NCBI GenBank assembly: GCA_012522615.1
Contig: JAAYKB010000003.1
Coordinates: 1-35,664, forward strand
DNA: 35,664 bases
Direction: 5' to 3'
Source of the DNA: Clostridiales bacterium
GTDB lineage: Bacteria > Bacillota > Clostridia > Oscillospirales > Acutalibacteraceae
The notes under the pieces were generated by a model, which saw only the letters and a program-made list of their open reading frames with translations, did not search any database and had not been told where the DNA came from. Below, one piece after another: positions 1 through 9,667 of this stretch; position 1 is the first letter of the stretch, and the number at the start of each line of letters is the position of its first letter. Made by a program: the position numbers and the translations under genes.

Positions 1-58
1 GGATAATACCGGCTGCGGCAAGACATACGGCTTTTTTTATTTGAAGCATGACGTTCAT
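1..58 (-). CDS. 5' end of a minus-strand gene running off the window (N-terminus MNVMLQIKKAVCLAAAGII, signal-peptide-like)
   Basis: ATG at 58 (minus) with AAAGGCGG upstream; positively charged then hydrophobic N-terminus; truncated by window edge. Confidence 0.35.
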   Translation of the reverse strand, partial: MNVMLQIKKAVCLAAAGII

Positions 59-185
59 TGAAAAATTCCGCCTTTCGGTTGCTTTTTGTATAGGGTTGCA
101 TATATTTTACCATAATTAAAATTTAAAGGCAAATTATTGCCGAAACACTTTTATTTTTTATATTGACAAAATTCATCAAATAATA

Positions 186-214
186 TTGACAACGCGGCTC
201 TTGGATAGTATACT
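186..214 (+). promoter_or_regulatory. Sigma-A-type promoter for the speD leader/ncRNA
   Basis: TTGACA (186-191), 17-nt spacer, TATACT (209-214). Confidence 0.7.
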
Positions 215-219
215 CCTAA

Positions 220-640
220 CTGATGCCCCAAGAGGAGCAGAGTTTTGGATTGTGTATGCGGCTTTTGCGTATGCAATCAGGCTGTTTTAAAATTTTGGAT
301 TAAAACAGCAGCAAGAAATTGACCATTCCTTTTTAAGGATTTAAGGCCATACGGACAGCCGGGTCAACTGCCGATCGCAGCTTTAAGGCTGCATTATTGA
401 TTGAGTTAAACTCAAATTTTATAAGTTGGTTACTTCATAACCATGTGTATTCGGTACACAACACTTGTGAAACGGTCAATAAGAGTGGTAAAAGTAAGTT
501 CTTGCTATATAGACTCTGACAACTCTGCATTGTGGATAATAACGTGAGCCTTTGCTCATTACTAAATAAAACACGTTTTGTAGATTACGTACTCAAGTGA
601 TTTGTGGTTAGAATACCATTATATCACTTGGGTTTCCTTA
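220..640 (+). ncRNA. Long, highly structured leader RNA or independent ncRNA upstream of speD (family not identified)
   Basis: Serial hairpins: 248-278, 281-309, 327-339, TTGACC/GGTCAA closing 319-367, 377-392, 401-415, 428-442, 444-460, and a long terminator-like stem 591-633 followed by a U-rich tract; strong promoter upstream; no convincing ORF. Confidence 0.5.
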
Positions 641-670
641 TTTTAATCAGATATGAGAGGATACGGCGCC

Positions 671-1456
671 ATGGAAAATAAGCTGAAGCTTTATGGATTC
701 AACAACCTTACAAAATCATTGAGCTTTAATATTTACGATATTTGCTACGCAAAAAGCGAACGCGAGCAAAAGGATTATATAGCTTATATTGATGAGCAGT
801 ATAATTCGGAAAGACTTACTAATATTATGTTTAACCTGACTGAAATGATCGGGGCGCATGTCCTTAACATTTCAAAGCAGGATTATGAGCCGCAGGGTGC
901 GAGCGTTACCTTTTTGATTGCCGAGGAGAAGATGCTCGGGGCGATTGACGGTAAGCCGGAGATACTCAAGCCAGAAACGGTGGTTGCCCATCTTGATAAA
1001 AGCCATGTCACGGTACACACATATCCCGAATTTCATCCCGATACCAGTATCGCGACCTTTCGCGTGGATATTGACGTTGCGACATGTGGCGAGATTACGC
1101 CTTTGAGCACCCTGGATTATTTGATCGGCAGCTTTGATTCGGATATAATTACAATGGATTACCGCGTCAGGGGCTTTACCCGCGATGTGGAGGGTAAAAA
1201 GCTGTTTATGGACCACCCCATGACCTCGATTCAGGAATATATAGACAGCTCAATCCTGAGTAAATATGACGCTATTGATATTAATGTGTATCAGAGCAAC
1301 CTGTTTCACACAAAGATGATGATTAAGGAAGTCGATTTGAAGAACTACCTGTTCAACACCGATGTATATGAGTTGCCGCCCAAGACAAGGCTGCAGATTA
1401 CAAACAGCCTGAGGCAGGAAATGATTGAGATTTTCAGCGGTGCTAATGTATATTGA
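671..1456 (+). CDS. speD: S-adenosylmethionine decarboxylase proenzyme
   Basis: SpeD-like sequence with the processing-site region KSHVTVHTYPE; ATG at 671 with GAGAGG upstream (ORF track opens at 653). Confidence 0.93.
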   Translation: MENKLKLYGFNNLTKSLSFNIYDICYAKSEREQKDYIAYIDEQYNSERLTNIMFNLTEMIGAHVLNISKQDYEPQGASVTFLIAEEKMLGAIDGKPEILKPETVVAHLDKSHVTVHTYPEFHPDTSIATFRVDIDVATCGEITPLSTLDYLIGSFDSDIITMDYRVRGFTRDVEGKKLFMDHPMTSIQEYIDSSILSKYDAIDINVYQSNLFHTKMMIKEVDLKNYLFNTDVYELPPKTRLQITNSLRQEMIEIFSGANVY

Positions 1457-1489
1457 ACTTTTAGGTGTGATGAAAGGGACGGCCGAGTT

Positions 1490-2938
1490 ATGGGTGAGTT
1501 ATCACAAAACCGCGCCCCGATAGCCGAGGCGCTGGAACAATTCAGAAGAATGAGGGTCGTTCCGTTTGACGTTCCGGGTCACAAGCGGGGCAGGGGGAAC
1601 CGCGAGCTTACCGAGTTTCTGGGCGAGCGCTGCATGTCGCTCGACGTGAATTCCATGAAGCCGCTCGATAATCTCACCCATCCCACCACGGTTATACGGG
1701 AGGCCGAGGAGTTGGCAGCGGAGGCGTTCGGCGCAGGATATGCCTTCTTTATGGTCGCCGGAACCACCTCGTGCGTACAGACCATGATTCTGGCCACCTG
1801 TCAAAAGGGCGATAAGATAATACTGCCCCGAAACGTGCATCGAAGCGCCATCAACGCCTTGATACTGTGCGGGGCGGTTCCTATATATGTCAATCCCGCA
1901 ATGAACCATGAGCTTGGAATTTCCCTGGGCATGTCGATTGAGAATGTGGAGCGCGCAATCACGGAAAATCCGGACGCAAAAGCCATATTTGTGAACAATC
2001 CGACTTATTACGGGATTTGCTCCAACCTGAAAGCCATTACCGAGCTTGCGCACAGGTATGGCATGAAGGTGTTGGTCGACGAGGCACACGGAACGCATTT
2101 TTATTTTGGTAATCAGCTACCGATAAGCGCAATGGCGGCGGGGGCGGATATGGCTTCGGTAAGCATGCACAAATCGGGCGGCTCGCTGACGCAAAGCTCG
2201 TTTTTGCTTACCGGAAAGAATATAAACAAGGACGCGGTGCGTCAGATTATCAACCTCACCCAGACGACAAGCGGTTCGTATCTTCTCCTTGCAAGCCTTG
2301 ACCTGTCGAGAAAAAGGCTGGCTCTGGACGGCGAGCGGATTTTTGACAAGGTGAACGAGATGGCGCAGTATGCCCGCAACGAGATAAACGATATCGGCCG
2401 ATACTATGCCTACAGCAGGGAGCTTATTAACAACGACACCATCTTTGATTATGACAAGACAAAGCTGTCGATAAACACGCTTAATATCGGGCTTGCCGGT
2501 ATTGAAGTATATGATATCCTGCGCGACGAATATGATATTCAGATTGAATTCGGCGATATCGGCAACATACTTGCATATATCTCCGTGGGTGACAGCTACA
2601 AGGACATCGAGCGGCTGGTGGGAGCTCTTTCAGAGATTGCGCGCCGTTACGGCAGGGACAAGGCCGGAATGATGCGGCATGAATATATCAGTCCGCGCGT
2701 CGCGGTAACCCCGCAGAAGGCTTTTTACGCCGACAAGCAGCCCCTGCCGATTGCCGAGAGCAGCGGCAGGATAAGCGGGGAGTTCGTGATGAGCTATCCG
2801 CCCGGAATCCCGATTCTTGCACCCGGTGAGGAAATCACGCCCGAGATTATCGAATATATTAATTATGCGAAGGAAAAGGGGTGCTTTTTGACTGGCACCC
2901 AAGACCTGAAGGTGGAAACAATCAGGGTTTTGAAGTGA
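1490..2938 (+). CDS. speA: Orn/Lys/Arg decarboxylase, probably arginine decarboxylase (PLP, fold I)
   Basis: PLP-binding region ASVSMHKSGGSLTQSS, VDEAHGTHFYF; context between speD and speE/speB. Confidence 0.88.
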   Translation: MGELSQNRAPIAEALEQFRRMRVVPFDVPGHKRGRGNRELTEFLGERCMSLDVNSMKPLDNLTHPTTVIREAEELAAEAFGAGYAFFMVAGTTSCVQTMILATCQKGDKIILPRNVHRSAINALILCGAVPIYVNPAMNHELGISLGMSIENVERAITENPDAKAIFVNNPTYYGICSNLKAITELAHRYGMKVLVDEAHGTHFYFGNQLPISAMAAGADMASVSMHKSGGSLTQSSFLLTGKNINKDAVRQIINLTQTTSGSYLLLASLDLSRKRLALDGERIFDKVNEMAQYARNEINDIGRYYAYSRELINNDTIFDYDKTKLSINTLNIGLAGIEVYDILRDEYDIQIEFGDIGNILAYISVGDSYKDIERLVGALSEIARRYGRDKAGMMRHEYISPRVAVTPQKAFYADKQPLPIAESSGRISGEFVMSYPPGIPILAPGEEITPEIIEYINYAKEKGCFLTGTQDLKVETIRVLK

Positions 2939-2978
2939 CCCATAAGACGGCTGCCCGCTTGGGAAAGGAGTGAATCTC

Positions 2979-3839
2979 TTGGAATTATGGTATTCGGAAA
3001 GGCATACGCCGAACGTAAAGCTGTCCATCAAGGTTGATCGTCAGATTTTCAGCGGAAAAAGCGATTTTCAGTCCATAGAAGTAATGGAATCGCCCGAGTT
3101 CGGACGTTTTCTGACCATTGACGGATATATGATGCTGACCGAAAAGGATGAATTCATCTACCATGAGATGATTGTACATCCGGCCATGGCGGTCCACCCG
3201 GAGGCAAAGAGAATTTTGGTGATTGGGGCGGGCGACGGCGGTGTTGTCCGCGAGCTTGTCAACTATCCGTTTGTCGAGCATATCGATCTGGTGGACATTG
3301 ACGAGATGGTGATTGAGGTATGCAAGAAATACCTTCCCCAGACGGCCTGCTGTCTTGATGACGAAAGGGTCAGCATCCATATCCAGGACGGTTTGAAATT
3401 CATCCGCAGATGCAAGGACGAATATGACGTCATTATTGTGGATTCTACAGACCCGTTCGGGCCCGGCGAGGGCTTGTTTACAAAGGAATTCTACGGAAAC
3501 TGCTTTAAAGCGCTCAAAGAAGACGGCATAATGGTCAACCAGCACGAAAGCCCCTTTTATCCCGAGGACGCTATTGCCATGCAGAGGGCGCACAAGCGGA
3601 TTGTGGAATCCTTTCCGATAAGCAGGGTTTATCAGGCGCATATACCGACCTACCCGTCGGGGCACTGGCTTTTCGGCTTTGCGTCGAAGAAGTATCATCC
3701 GATATTCGATTTCGACGCCGGACGCTGGCGCGGCTTGGGTATAAAGACGCGGTATTACAATACCCAGCTACATGTCGGAAGCTTTGCCCTGCCGAATTAT
3801 GTTGAAGAGCTGCTGGAGGATGTGGAAGAGGTTGAATGA
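2979..3839 (+). CDS. speE: Spermidine synthase (polyamine aminopropyltransferase)
   Basis: IGAGDGGVVREL, VDSTDPFGPGEGLF, YPSGHWLFGFASK motifs; TTG start at 2979 after GAAAGGAG. Confidence 0.93.
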   Translation: MELWYSERHTPNVKLSIKVDRQIFSGKSDFQSIEVMESPEFGRFLTIDGYMMLTEKDEFIYHEMIVHPAMAVHPEAKRILVIGAGDGGVVRELVNYPFVEHIDLVDIDEMVIEVCKKYLPQTACCLDDERVSIHIQDGLKFIRRCKDEYDVIIVDSTDPFGPGEGLFTKEFYGNCFKALKEDGIMVNQHESPFYPEDAIAMQRAHKRIVESFPISRVYQAHIPTYPSGHWLFGFASKKYHPIFDFDAGRWRGLGIKTRYYNTQLHVGSFALPNYVEELLEDVEEVE

Positions 3840-4695
3840 TTTAAGAAGAAATGCAGAAACTTTTATCGGATGCGAAGCCGGGTACGCCGAAGCGGATATC
3901 GTCATTTTCGGCGCGCCTTTTGATTCTACCACCTCATACCGCCCCGGTACGCGGTTTGCTACAAAGGCAATCCGCGGCGAATCATTTGGTATTGAAACCT
4001 ACAGTCCGTATCAGGACGCGGATTTGTCGGACGCAAGGATATTTGACGCGGGTGATCTGGAGCTGAGCTTCGGCGACCCGAAGCCGGTTTTGGAGGCCAT
4101 TGAAAGGTTTGCTGCGGGGATACTCGACGACGGAAAGCTTCCGGTTATGATTGGCGGGGAGCATCTTGTGACGTTGGGGGCGGTTGCTGCCGCCGCAAAG
4201 AGGCTAGATAATCTTCACATCCTGCATTTTGACGCCCATGCCGACCTGAGGGATGATTATCTCGGCACAAGGCTTTCACATGCGGCAGTCATGCGTCGCG
4301 TATGGGAGCTTGTGGGCGATAACCGTATATTTCAGTTCGGTATACGCTCGGGGGACAAAACCGAGTTTATCTGGGCAAAAGACCATGTGAGGATGAACAG
4401 GTTCAACTTCAACGGTCTTGAGGACACGGTAAAAGCCCTTGAGGGCAAGCCGGTCTATCTGACGATTGACCTTGATGTGCTTGACCCGTCGGAGTTTCCC
4501 GGTACGGGTACTCCCGAGGCGGGCGGCGTTGGCTTTAGCCAGCTGCTGGACGCTGTTATGAAGGCCGGCAGTCTTAATATTGTCGGCTGCGATATAAACG
4601 AGCTATGTCCTGTATATGACCAGAGCGGGGCGTCAACCGCTCTGGCGTGCAAGCTGCTGCGGGAGTTGCTTTTGGTGTTGGGCATAAAGCGCTAA
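3832..4695 (+). CDS. speB: Agmatinase / ureohydrolase family
   Basis: GGEHLVTLG, HFDAHADLRD, LTIDLDVLDPSEFPGTGTPEAGG metal-binding motifs; probable TTG start at 3832 overlapping the speE stop. Confidence 0.9.
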   Translation: MNDLRRNAETFIGCEAGYAEADIVIFGAPFDSTTSYRPGTRFATKAIRGESFGIETYSPYQDADLSDARIFDAGDLELSFGDPKPVLEAIERFAAGILDDGKLPVMIGGEHLVTLGAVAAAAKRLDNLHILHFDAHADLRDDYLGTRLSHAAVMRRVWELVGDNRIFQFGIRSGDKTEFIWAKDHVRMNRFNFNGLEDTVKALEGKPVYLTIDLDVLDPSEFPGTGTPEAGGVGFSQLLDAVMKAGSLNIVGCDINELCPVYDQSGASTALACKLLRELLLVLGIKR

Positions 4696-4731
4696 CCGCG
4701 CCCGCAAAAATATGTTTTGGAGGTTTATATC

Positions 4732-5931
4732 ATGGGAAAAGCTTTGATAATCGGATGCGGCGGGGTTGCGAGCGTTGCAATTCATAAATGCTGCCAGAAC
4801 AGCGAGGTTTTTGAGGAAATAATGATTGCGAGCCGCACAAAAAGCAAGTGCGACGCATTGAAAGAAAAGCTGGACGGTGGCAAGACAAAAATCTATACCG
4901 CGCGGGTTGACGCCGATAATGTGGACGAGCTTATCGCTCTTATAGACGGCTTTAAGCCGGACGTGGTGCTGAACCTTGCCCTGCCTTATCAGGATTTAAC
5001 CATTATGGACGCCTGCCTTGCGACAGGGACGAATTATCTTGACACTGCGAATTACGAGCCGCCCGACACCGCAAAATTCGAATATAAATGGCAGTGGGCG
5101 TATCGCGACAGGTTCAAGAAGGCGGGTATAACCGCGCTCCTGGGGAGCGGGTTTGATCCGGGGGTGACCGGTGTGTTTTCCGCCTATGCCCAGAAGCACC
5201 TGTTTGATGAAATCCATGAAATTGATATTCTCGACGCAAATGCCGGAGATCACGGTTATCCTTTCGCTACAAACTTTAATCCGGAGATAAATATACGCGA
5301 GGTTACTGCCAAGGGAAGCTACTGGGAGAACGGAAAATGGATCGAAACCGAGCCGATGGAGATAAAGCGGGTTTATAATTTCCCCGAAATCGGCGAAAAG
5401 GATATCTACCTTTTGCATCACGAGGAGTTGGAGTCGCTTGCACTCAACATCAAGGGAGTCAGGCGAATACGCTTCTTTATGACTTTTGGACAGAGTTATC
5501 TGACCCATCTTAAATGCCTTGAAAATGTCGGTATGACCTCGATTGAACCGATTATGTTTGAGGGCAGACCCGTTGTGCCGCTGCAGTTCCTCAAGGCGGT
5601 GCTTCCCGACCCGGCGACCCTCGGACCCCGTACGCGCGGCAAGACAAACATCGGATGTATTTTCAAGGGGATTAAAGACGGCAAGCCCCGCACGCATTAT
5701 ATCTATAACGTGTGCGACCATCAGGAATGTTATCGCGAGGTAGGCTCGCAGGCTATTTCCTATACGACCGGAGTTCCCGCAATGATCGGGGCGATGATGC
5801 TGATGACAAAAACATGGGACAAGCCGGGGGTATATAATATAGAAGAGTTTGATCCCGATCCCTTTATGGACGCCCTCAATAAATGGGGGCTTCCGTGGCA
5901 GCAGATTGAGAATCCGGAGCTTGTGGACTGA
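4732..5931 (+). CDS. Carboxynorspermidine synthase/dehydrogenase (saccharopine dehydrogenase family)
   Basis: N-terminal Rossmann GKALIIGCGGVASVAIHKC; directly upstream of nspC-like gene; ATG 4732. Confidence 0.88.
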   Translation: MGKALIIGCGGVASVAIHKCCQNSEVFEEIMIASRTKSKCDALKEKLDGGKTKIYTARVDADNVDELIALIDGFKPDVVLNLALPYQDLTIMDACLATGTNYLDTANYEPPDTAKFEYKWQWAYRDRFKKAGITALLGSGFDPGVTGVFSAYAQKHLFDEIHEIDILDANAGDHGYPFATNFNPEINIREVTAKGSYWENGKWIETEPMEIKRVYNFPEIGEKDIYLLHHEELESLALNIKGVRRIRFFMTFGQSYLTHLKCLENVGMTSIEPIMFEGRPVVPLQFLKAVLPDPATLGPRTRGKTNIGCIFKGIKDGKPRTHYIYNVCDHQECYREVGSQAISYTTGVPAMIGAMMLMTKTWDKPGVYNIEEFDPDPFMDALNKWGLPWQQIENPELVD

Positions 5932-5956
5932 TTATACTGAAGATTAACGGAGCAAA

Positions 5957-6013
5957 GGACTCCCTCGTTTTGCTGCCGACCCGTAAAAAGGGGCCGGTAT
6001 GCCGGAGGGAGTC
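5957..6013 (+). other. Intercistronic hairpin
   Basis: GACTCCCTC (5958-5966) / GAGGGAGTC (6005-6013) with an inner GC-rich helix; no U-run follows. Confidence 0.5.
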
Positions 6014-6060
6014 TTACTTAATATTTTGAAGGCACGAAGTTTGCGGACTGCCCGAAAGGA

Positions 6061-7209
6061 ATGGCCATAACCATGGAGATTAATTTTGATATATATAAGC
6101 TTGAAACGCCGTATATAATCGTGGATGAGGCAAGGCTTATCCGCAATCTTGAAATACTCAAGGGCGTGATTGACCGTACCGGATGCAAAATCCTGCTGGC
6201 CCAAAAGGCCTTTTCGATGTTTTCGCTCTATCCGAAAATCCGTCAGTATCTGCACGGGACGACGGCGAGCGGGCTTTATGAGGCAAAGCTGGGATTTGAG
6301 GAAATGGGGGGCGAAACGCACATATACTCGCCCGCATTTGACGAAAGGGAATTCACCGAAATTGCGGTCATATGCAATCATATTGTGTTCAACTCGTTTG
6401 CGCAATGGGAGAAATTCGGGAAGATTGCCTTGGATGCGGGGTGCCGCTGCGGAATACGTATAAATCCTGAATATTCCACACAGCAGCATGAGATATATGA
6501 CCCATGTGCTCCCGCCTCCCGTCTCGGGGTTCCGATAAGCGGGTTCGGCGGGGAACTGCCGGACGGGATAAGCGGTCTGCATTTTCATACCCTGTGCGAG
6601 CAGAACGCGGACGCTCTTATTAAGACCCTTGCCGCTGTCGAAGAGAAATTTGGCAGATATCTTCCAGGGCTTCAATGGCTCAACTTCGGAGGGGGGCATC
6701 ATATTACACGGGAGGATTATGATGTCGAGGCGCTGGTCGCGGAGATAAACAGGGTTCAGGAGAAATATGATCTGACCGTATATCTCGAGCCGGGGGAGGC
6801 GGTTGTGCTGAATGCGGGTTATCTAGTGGCTTCGGTACGGGAGATCATCGATTACGGCACGCCGATTGCCATACTCGACACGTCTGCTGCCTGCCATATG
6901 CCGGATGTTCTTGAAATGCCGTACCGCCCGCCGCTTCTTGACAGCGGGATGCCGGGCGAAAAGGAATACACCTATAAGCTCGGCGGAACTACCTGTCTGG
7001 CGGGCGATATAATCGGTGCCTATTCCTTTGATAAGCCGCTTTCCGAGGGTGACAGGCTGGTGTTCGGGGATATGGCGCACTATACCATGGTGAAAACCAA
7101 TACGTTTAACGGCATGAAGCTGCCGTCGATTGCTATTGCCGGAGCGGACGGCGAGATAAGGCTTGTTAAATCGTTCGGATATGAGAATTTTAAAGCAAGG
7201 CTGTCATAA
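6061..7209 (+). CDS. nspC: Carboxynorspermidine decarboxylase
   Basis: ETPYIIVDEARLIRNLEIL, GLHFHTLCEQ, LNFGGGHHITREDYD, LEPGEA motifs of the alanine-racemase-fold decarboxylase family; start could be slightly downstream (6073). Confidence 0.9.
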   Translation: MAITMEINFDIYKLETPYIIVDEARLIRNLEILKGVIDRTGCKILLAQKAFSMFSLYPKIRQYLHGTTASGLYEAKLGFEEMGGETHIYSPAFDEREFTEIAVICNHIVFNSFAQWEKFGKIALDAGCRCGIRINPEYSTQQHEIYDPCAPASRLGVPISGFGGELPDGISGLHFHTLCEQNADALIKTLAAVEEKFGRYLPGLQWLNFGGGHHITREDYDVEALVAEINRVQEKYDLTVYLEPGEAVVLNAGYLVASVREIIDYGTPIAILDTSAACHMPDVLEMPYRPPLLDSGMPGEKEYTYKLGGTTCLAGDIIGAYSFDKPLSEGDRLVFGDMAHYTMVKTNTFNGMKLPSIAIAGADGEIRLVKSFGYENFKARLS

Positions 7210-7233
7210 AAAAGAAGAGAAAGGGGCAAGGAA

Positions 7234-8964
7234 ATGAAGGTACTGGTTGTCGGCGGCGTCGCGGGAGGGGCGTCGGCGGCCGCACGCCTGAGAAGGCTTG
7301 ATGAAGCCGCCGAGATTGTGATGTTTGAGCGGGGGGAGTACATTTCGTTTGCAAACTGCGGTCTTCCGTACTATATCGGCGGGGAGATTGCCGATAAAGA
7401 GGACCTGACCCTGCAAACCCCCGAAAGCTTTAGCACCCGCTTTAATGTGGATGTCCGAATAATGAGCGAGGTCATATCGATTGACCGCGCGGCAAAGACG
7501 GTCACGGTCAGAAAGACCGATACCGGAGAAATATACAAGGAAGGTTATGACCGTCTGATTCTTTCGATGGGGGCATACCCTATCCTGCCCGGTATTGAGG
7601 GGGTGGGGTCGGATAAGGTGTTTACCCTCCGTAGTATCCCCAACGCCGTGAGAATCAAGAGCTATATTGACTCCTTGCAGTCGGCAGGCGGCGCGGAATC
7701 AGGGCATAAGAAATACAGTGCGGTTGTTGTCGGAGGTGGATATATCGGGGTCGAGATGTCCGAAAATCTGCATAAAGCCGGACTTTCGGTAACAATAGTC
7801 GAGATGGCGAACCAGGTGATTGCCCCGATTGACTACGATATGGCGTGTGAGGTGCACCGCCATATCGAGAGCAAGGGCGTCCGCCTTATGCTGGGCAATG
7901 CCATGCGGGCTATCAGCGATGACGGCGGCAATCTCCGTGTAAAGCTTGACAGCGGGGAGATTGAGGCGGATATGCTGATTATGGCGGTGGGGGTTTTGCC
8001 CGAAACCGCCATTGCGAGGGAGGCCGGTCTGGAGGTCAATTCCCGCGGCTCAATTGTGGTCAATTCAAAGATGCAGACCTCGGATCCGTCTATCTACGCC
8101 GTGGGGGACGCGGTTGAGGTGGTGGACTTTGTCACCGGGCAAAAAACCTTTGTCCCTCTTGCCGGCCCGGCAAACAAGCAGGGGAGGATTGCTGCCGACA
8201 ACATTTGCAATATCGAAAGCGAGTATACGGGCACCCAGGGCAGTGCTATACTGAAGGTGTTCGACCTCACCGTCGCCGCGACCGGAATAAACGAAAAAAC
8301 CGCTAAAAGGCTCGGGCTTGATTATGACAAATCCTTTACATACTCGCCCTCCCACGCCGGCTATTACCCCGGCGCCTCAAATATGACCATCAAGGTGTTG
8401 TTTGAAAGGCAGAGCGGCAAAATCCTGGGCGCCCAGATTGTGGGTTATGACGGGGTTGACAAGCGCTGCGACGTCATCGCGACCGCCATCAGGTTTGGGG
8501 CGACCGCATATGATTTGACAAGGCTGGAATTGTGCTATGCCCCGCCTTATTCCAGCGCAAAAGACCCGGTAAACATGGCGGGCTATGTTATCGAAAACCT
8601 GCTTGCCGGCAGAGTGCAGAATTTCCACTGGCACGATGTCGCCGGGCTGCCCCGCGACGGCAGCGTAACCCTGATTGATACCCGCAGCAGGAGTGAATAT
8701 AAAAAAGAGCATATTGACGGGTTTGTCAATATGCCTCTGGACGAGCTGCGCGGACGGATTGGTGAGCTTGATAAATCCAAGCCGGTTTATGTGACATGTC
8801 AGGTTGGCTTGCGCGGTTATATAGCCTGCCGGATTCTTTCCCAGAACGGCTTTGAGTGCTATAACCTAAGCGGGGGATACAGCCTGTATCGGTCAATTTT
8901 CGGCGAAAGCACCGCTTTGGATGAATCGGATGTGAATCCCGAAACACAGCTGCCTGAAAAATAA
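7234..8964 (+). CDS. CoA-disulfide reductase-like pyridine nucleotide-disulfide oxidoreductase with C-terminal rhodanese domain
   Basis: FAD-binding GGVAGGASAAARLRRL, SFANCGLPYYIGG single-Cys motif; C-terminal rhodanese YVTCQVGLRGYIA. Confidence 0.88.
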   Translation: MKVLVVGGVAGGASAAARLRRLDEAAEIVMFERGEYISFANCGLPYYIGGEIADKEDLTLQTPESFSTRFNVDVRIMSEVISIDRAAKTVTVRKTDTGEIYKEGYDRLILSMGAYPILPGIEGVGSDKVFTLRSIPNAVRIKSYIDSLQSAGGAESGHKKYSAVVVGGGYIGVEMSENLHKAGLSVTIVEMANQVIAPIDYDMACEVHRHIESKGVRLMLGNAMRAISDDGGNLRVKLDSGEIEADMLIMAVGVLPETAIAREAGLEVNSRGSIVVNSKMQTSDPSIYAVGDAVEVVDFVTGQKTFVPLAGPANKQGRIAADNICNIESEYTGTQGSAILKVFDLTVAATGINEKTAKRLGLDYDKSFTYSPSHAGYYPGASNMTIKVLFERQSGKILGAQIVGYDGVDKRCDVIATAIRFGATAYDLTRLELCYAPPYSSAKDPVNMAGYVIENLLAGRVQNFHWHDVAGLPRDGSVTLIDTRSRSEYKKEHIDGFVNMPLDELRGRIGELDKSKPVYVTCQVGLRGYIACRILSQNGFECYNLSGGYSLYRSIFGESTALDESDVNPETQLPEK

Positions 8965-8990
8965 ATATCTATATCAAAAACATAAGTAAA

Positions 8991-9022
8991 GAGGTGGCAA
9001 CATATGGCCGCCTCGTTTTTTT
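8991..9022 (+). terminator. Rho-independent terminator
   Basis: GAGGTGGC-loop-GCCGCCTC followed by G and T7. Confidence 0.85.
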
Positions 9023-9091
9023 GTCTGCCCGTTCACCCCTGCCGCGCCGGAGCATACTATGGTATTAAAGTATATGAAAGGAAGGATTGTA

Positions 9092-9571
9092 ATGGGTTAT
9101 CGTCGAGGAGATTATTATGATGATACGGCAGGGAATATGGATTATACAAGACCGATGCCAAGATCGAGCGATTACGGTCCCAACCCCTTTGTGGTGAACA
9201 TCCGGGGCGCCGCCTTGAAAAACAACTATTTCAGGACCGCCCTGTGGACAGGCGACCACCTGCAGTTGACCTTAATGAGTATCCGGCCGGGGGAGGATAT
9301 CGGTCTGGAAATCCATCCCGAGCTTGACCAGTTTTTGCGGGTTGAACAGGGTCAGGGGGTTGTATTTATGGGGGATGACAGGGATAGACTGACGTATCGG
9401 CAAAGGGTTTATGATGATTATGTAATATTAATACCCGCCGGAACGTGGCACAACCTTGTCAATACCGGACGCCAGCCGTTGAAATTGTATTCGATTTATG
9501 CTCCGCCCGCCCACCCGTTTGGTACGGTTCATGTCACCAAGCGGGACGCCGAAGAGGCTCACGGCTATTAA
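9092..9571 (+). CDS. Cupin-domain protein
   Basis: Cupin motifs EIHPELDQFLRVEQGQG and PAGTWHNLVNTG. Confidence 0.85.
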   Translation: MGYRRGDYYDDTAGNMDYTRPMPRSSDYGPNPFVVNIRGAALKNNYFRTALWTGDHLQLTLMSIRPGEDIGLEIHPELDQFLRVEQGQGVVFMGDDRDRLTYRQRVYDDYVILIPAGTWHNLVNTGRQPLKLYSIYAPPAHPFGTVHVTKRDAEEAHGY

Positions 9572-9667
9572 AGGCGTGATTTTTAGTTTTTTATAAACAT
9601 ATTTGTTTCCTGCGGTAAATTTATTGACATTTTTCTTTTTCGGTTGTAAAATCTAACTGATTTCCAG

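Noticed and set aside
220-640. T-box, SAM-I, lysine, tmRNA, RNase P or SRP RNA identity for the speD leader
   Set aside because: None of the diagnostic conserved motifs of these RNAs were visible; left as unidentified structured RNA.
2985-3698. 237-aa minus-strand ORF opposite speE
   Set aside because: Antisense shadow of a well-conserved gene.
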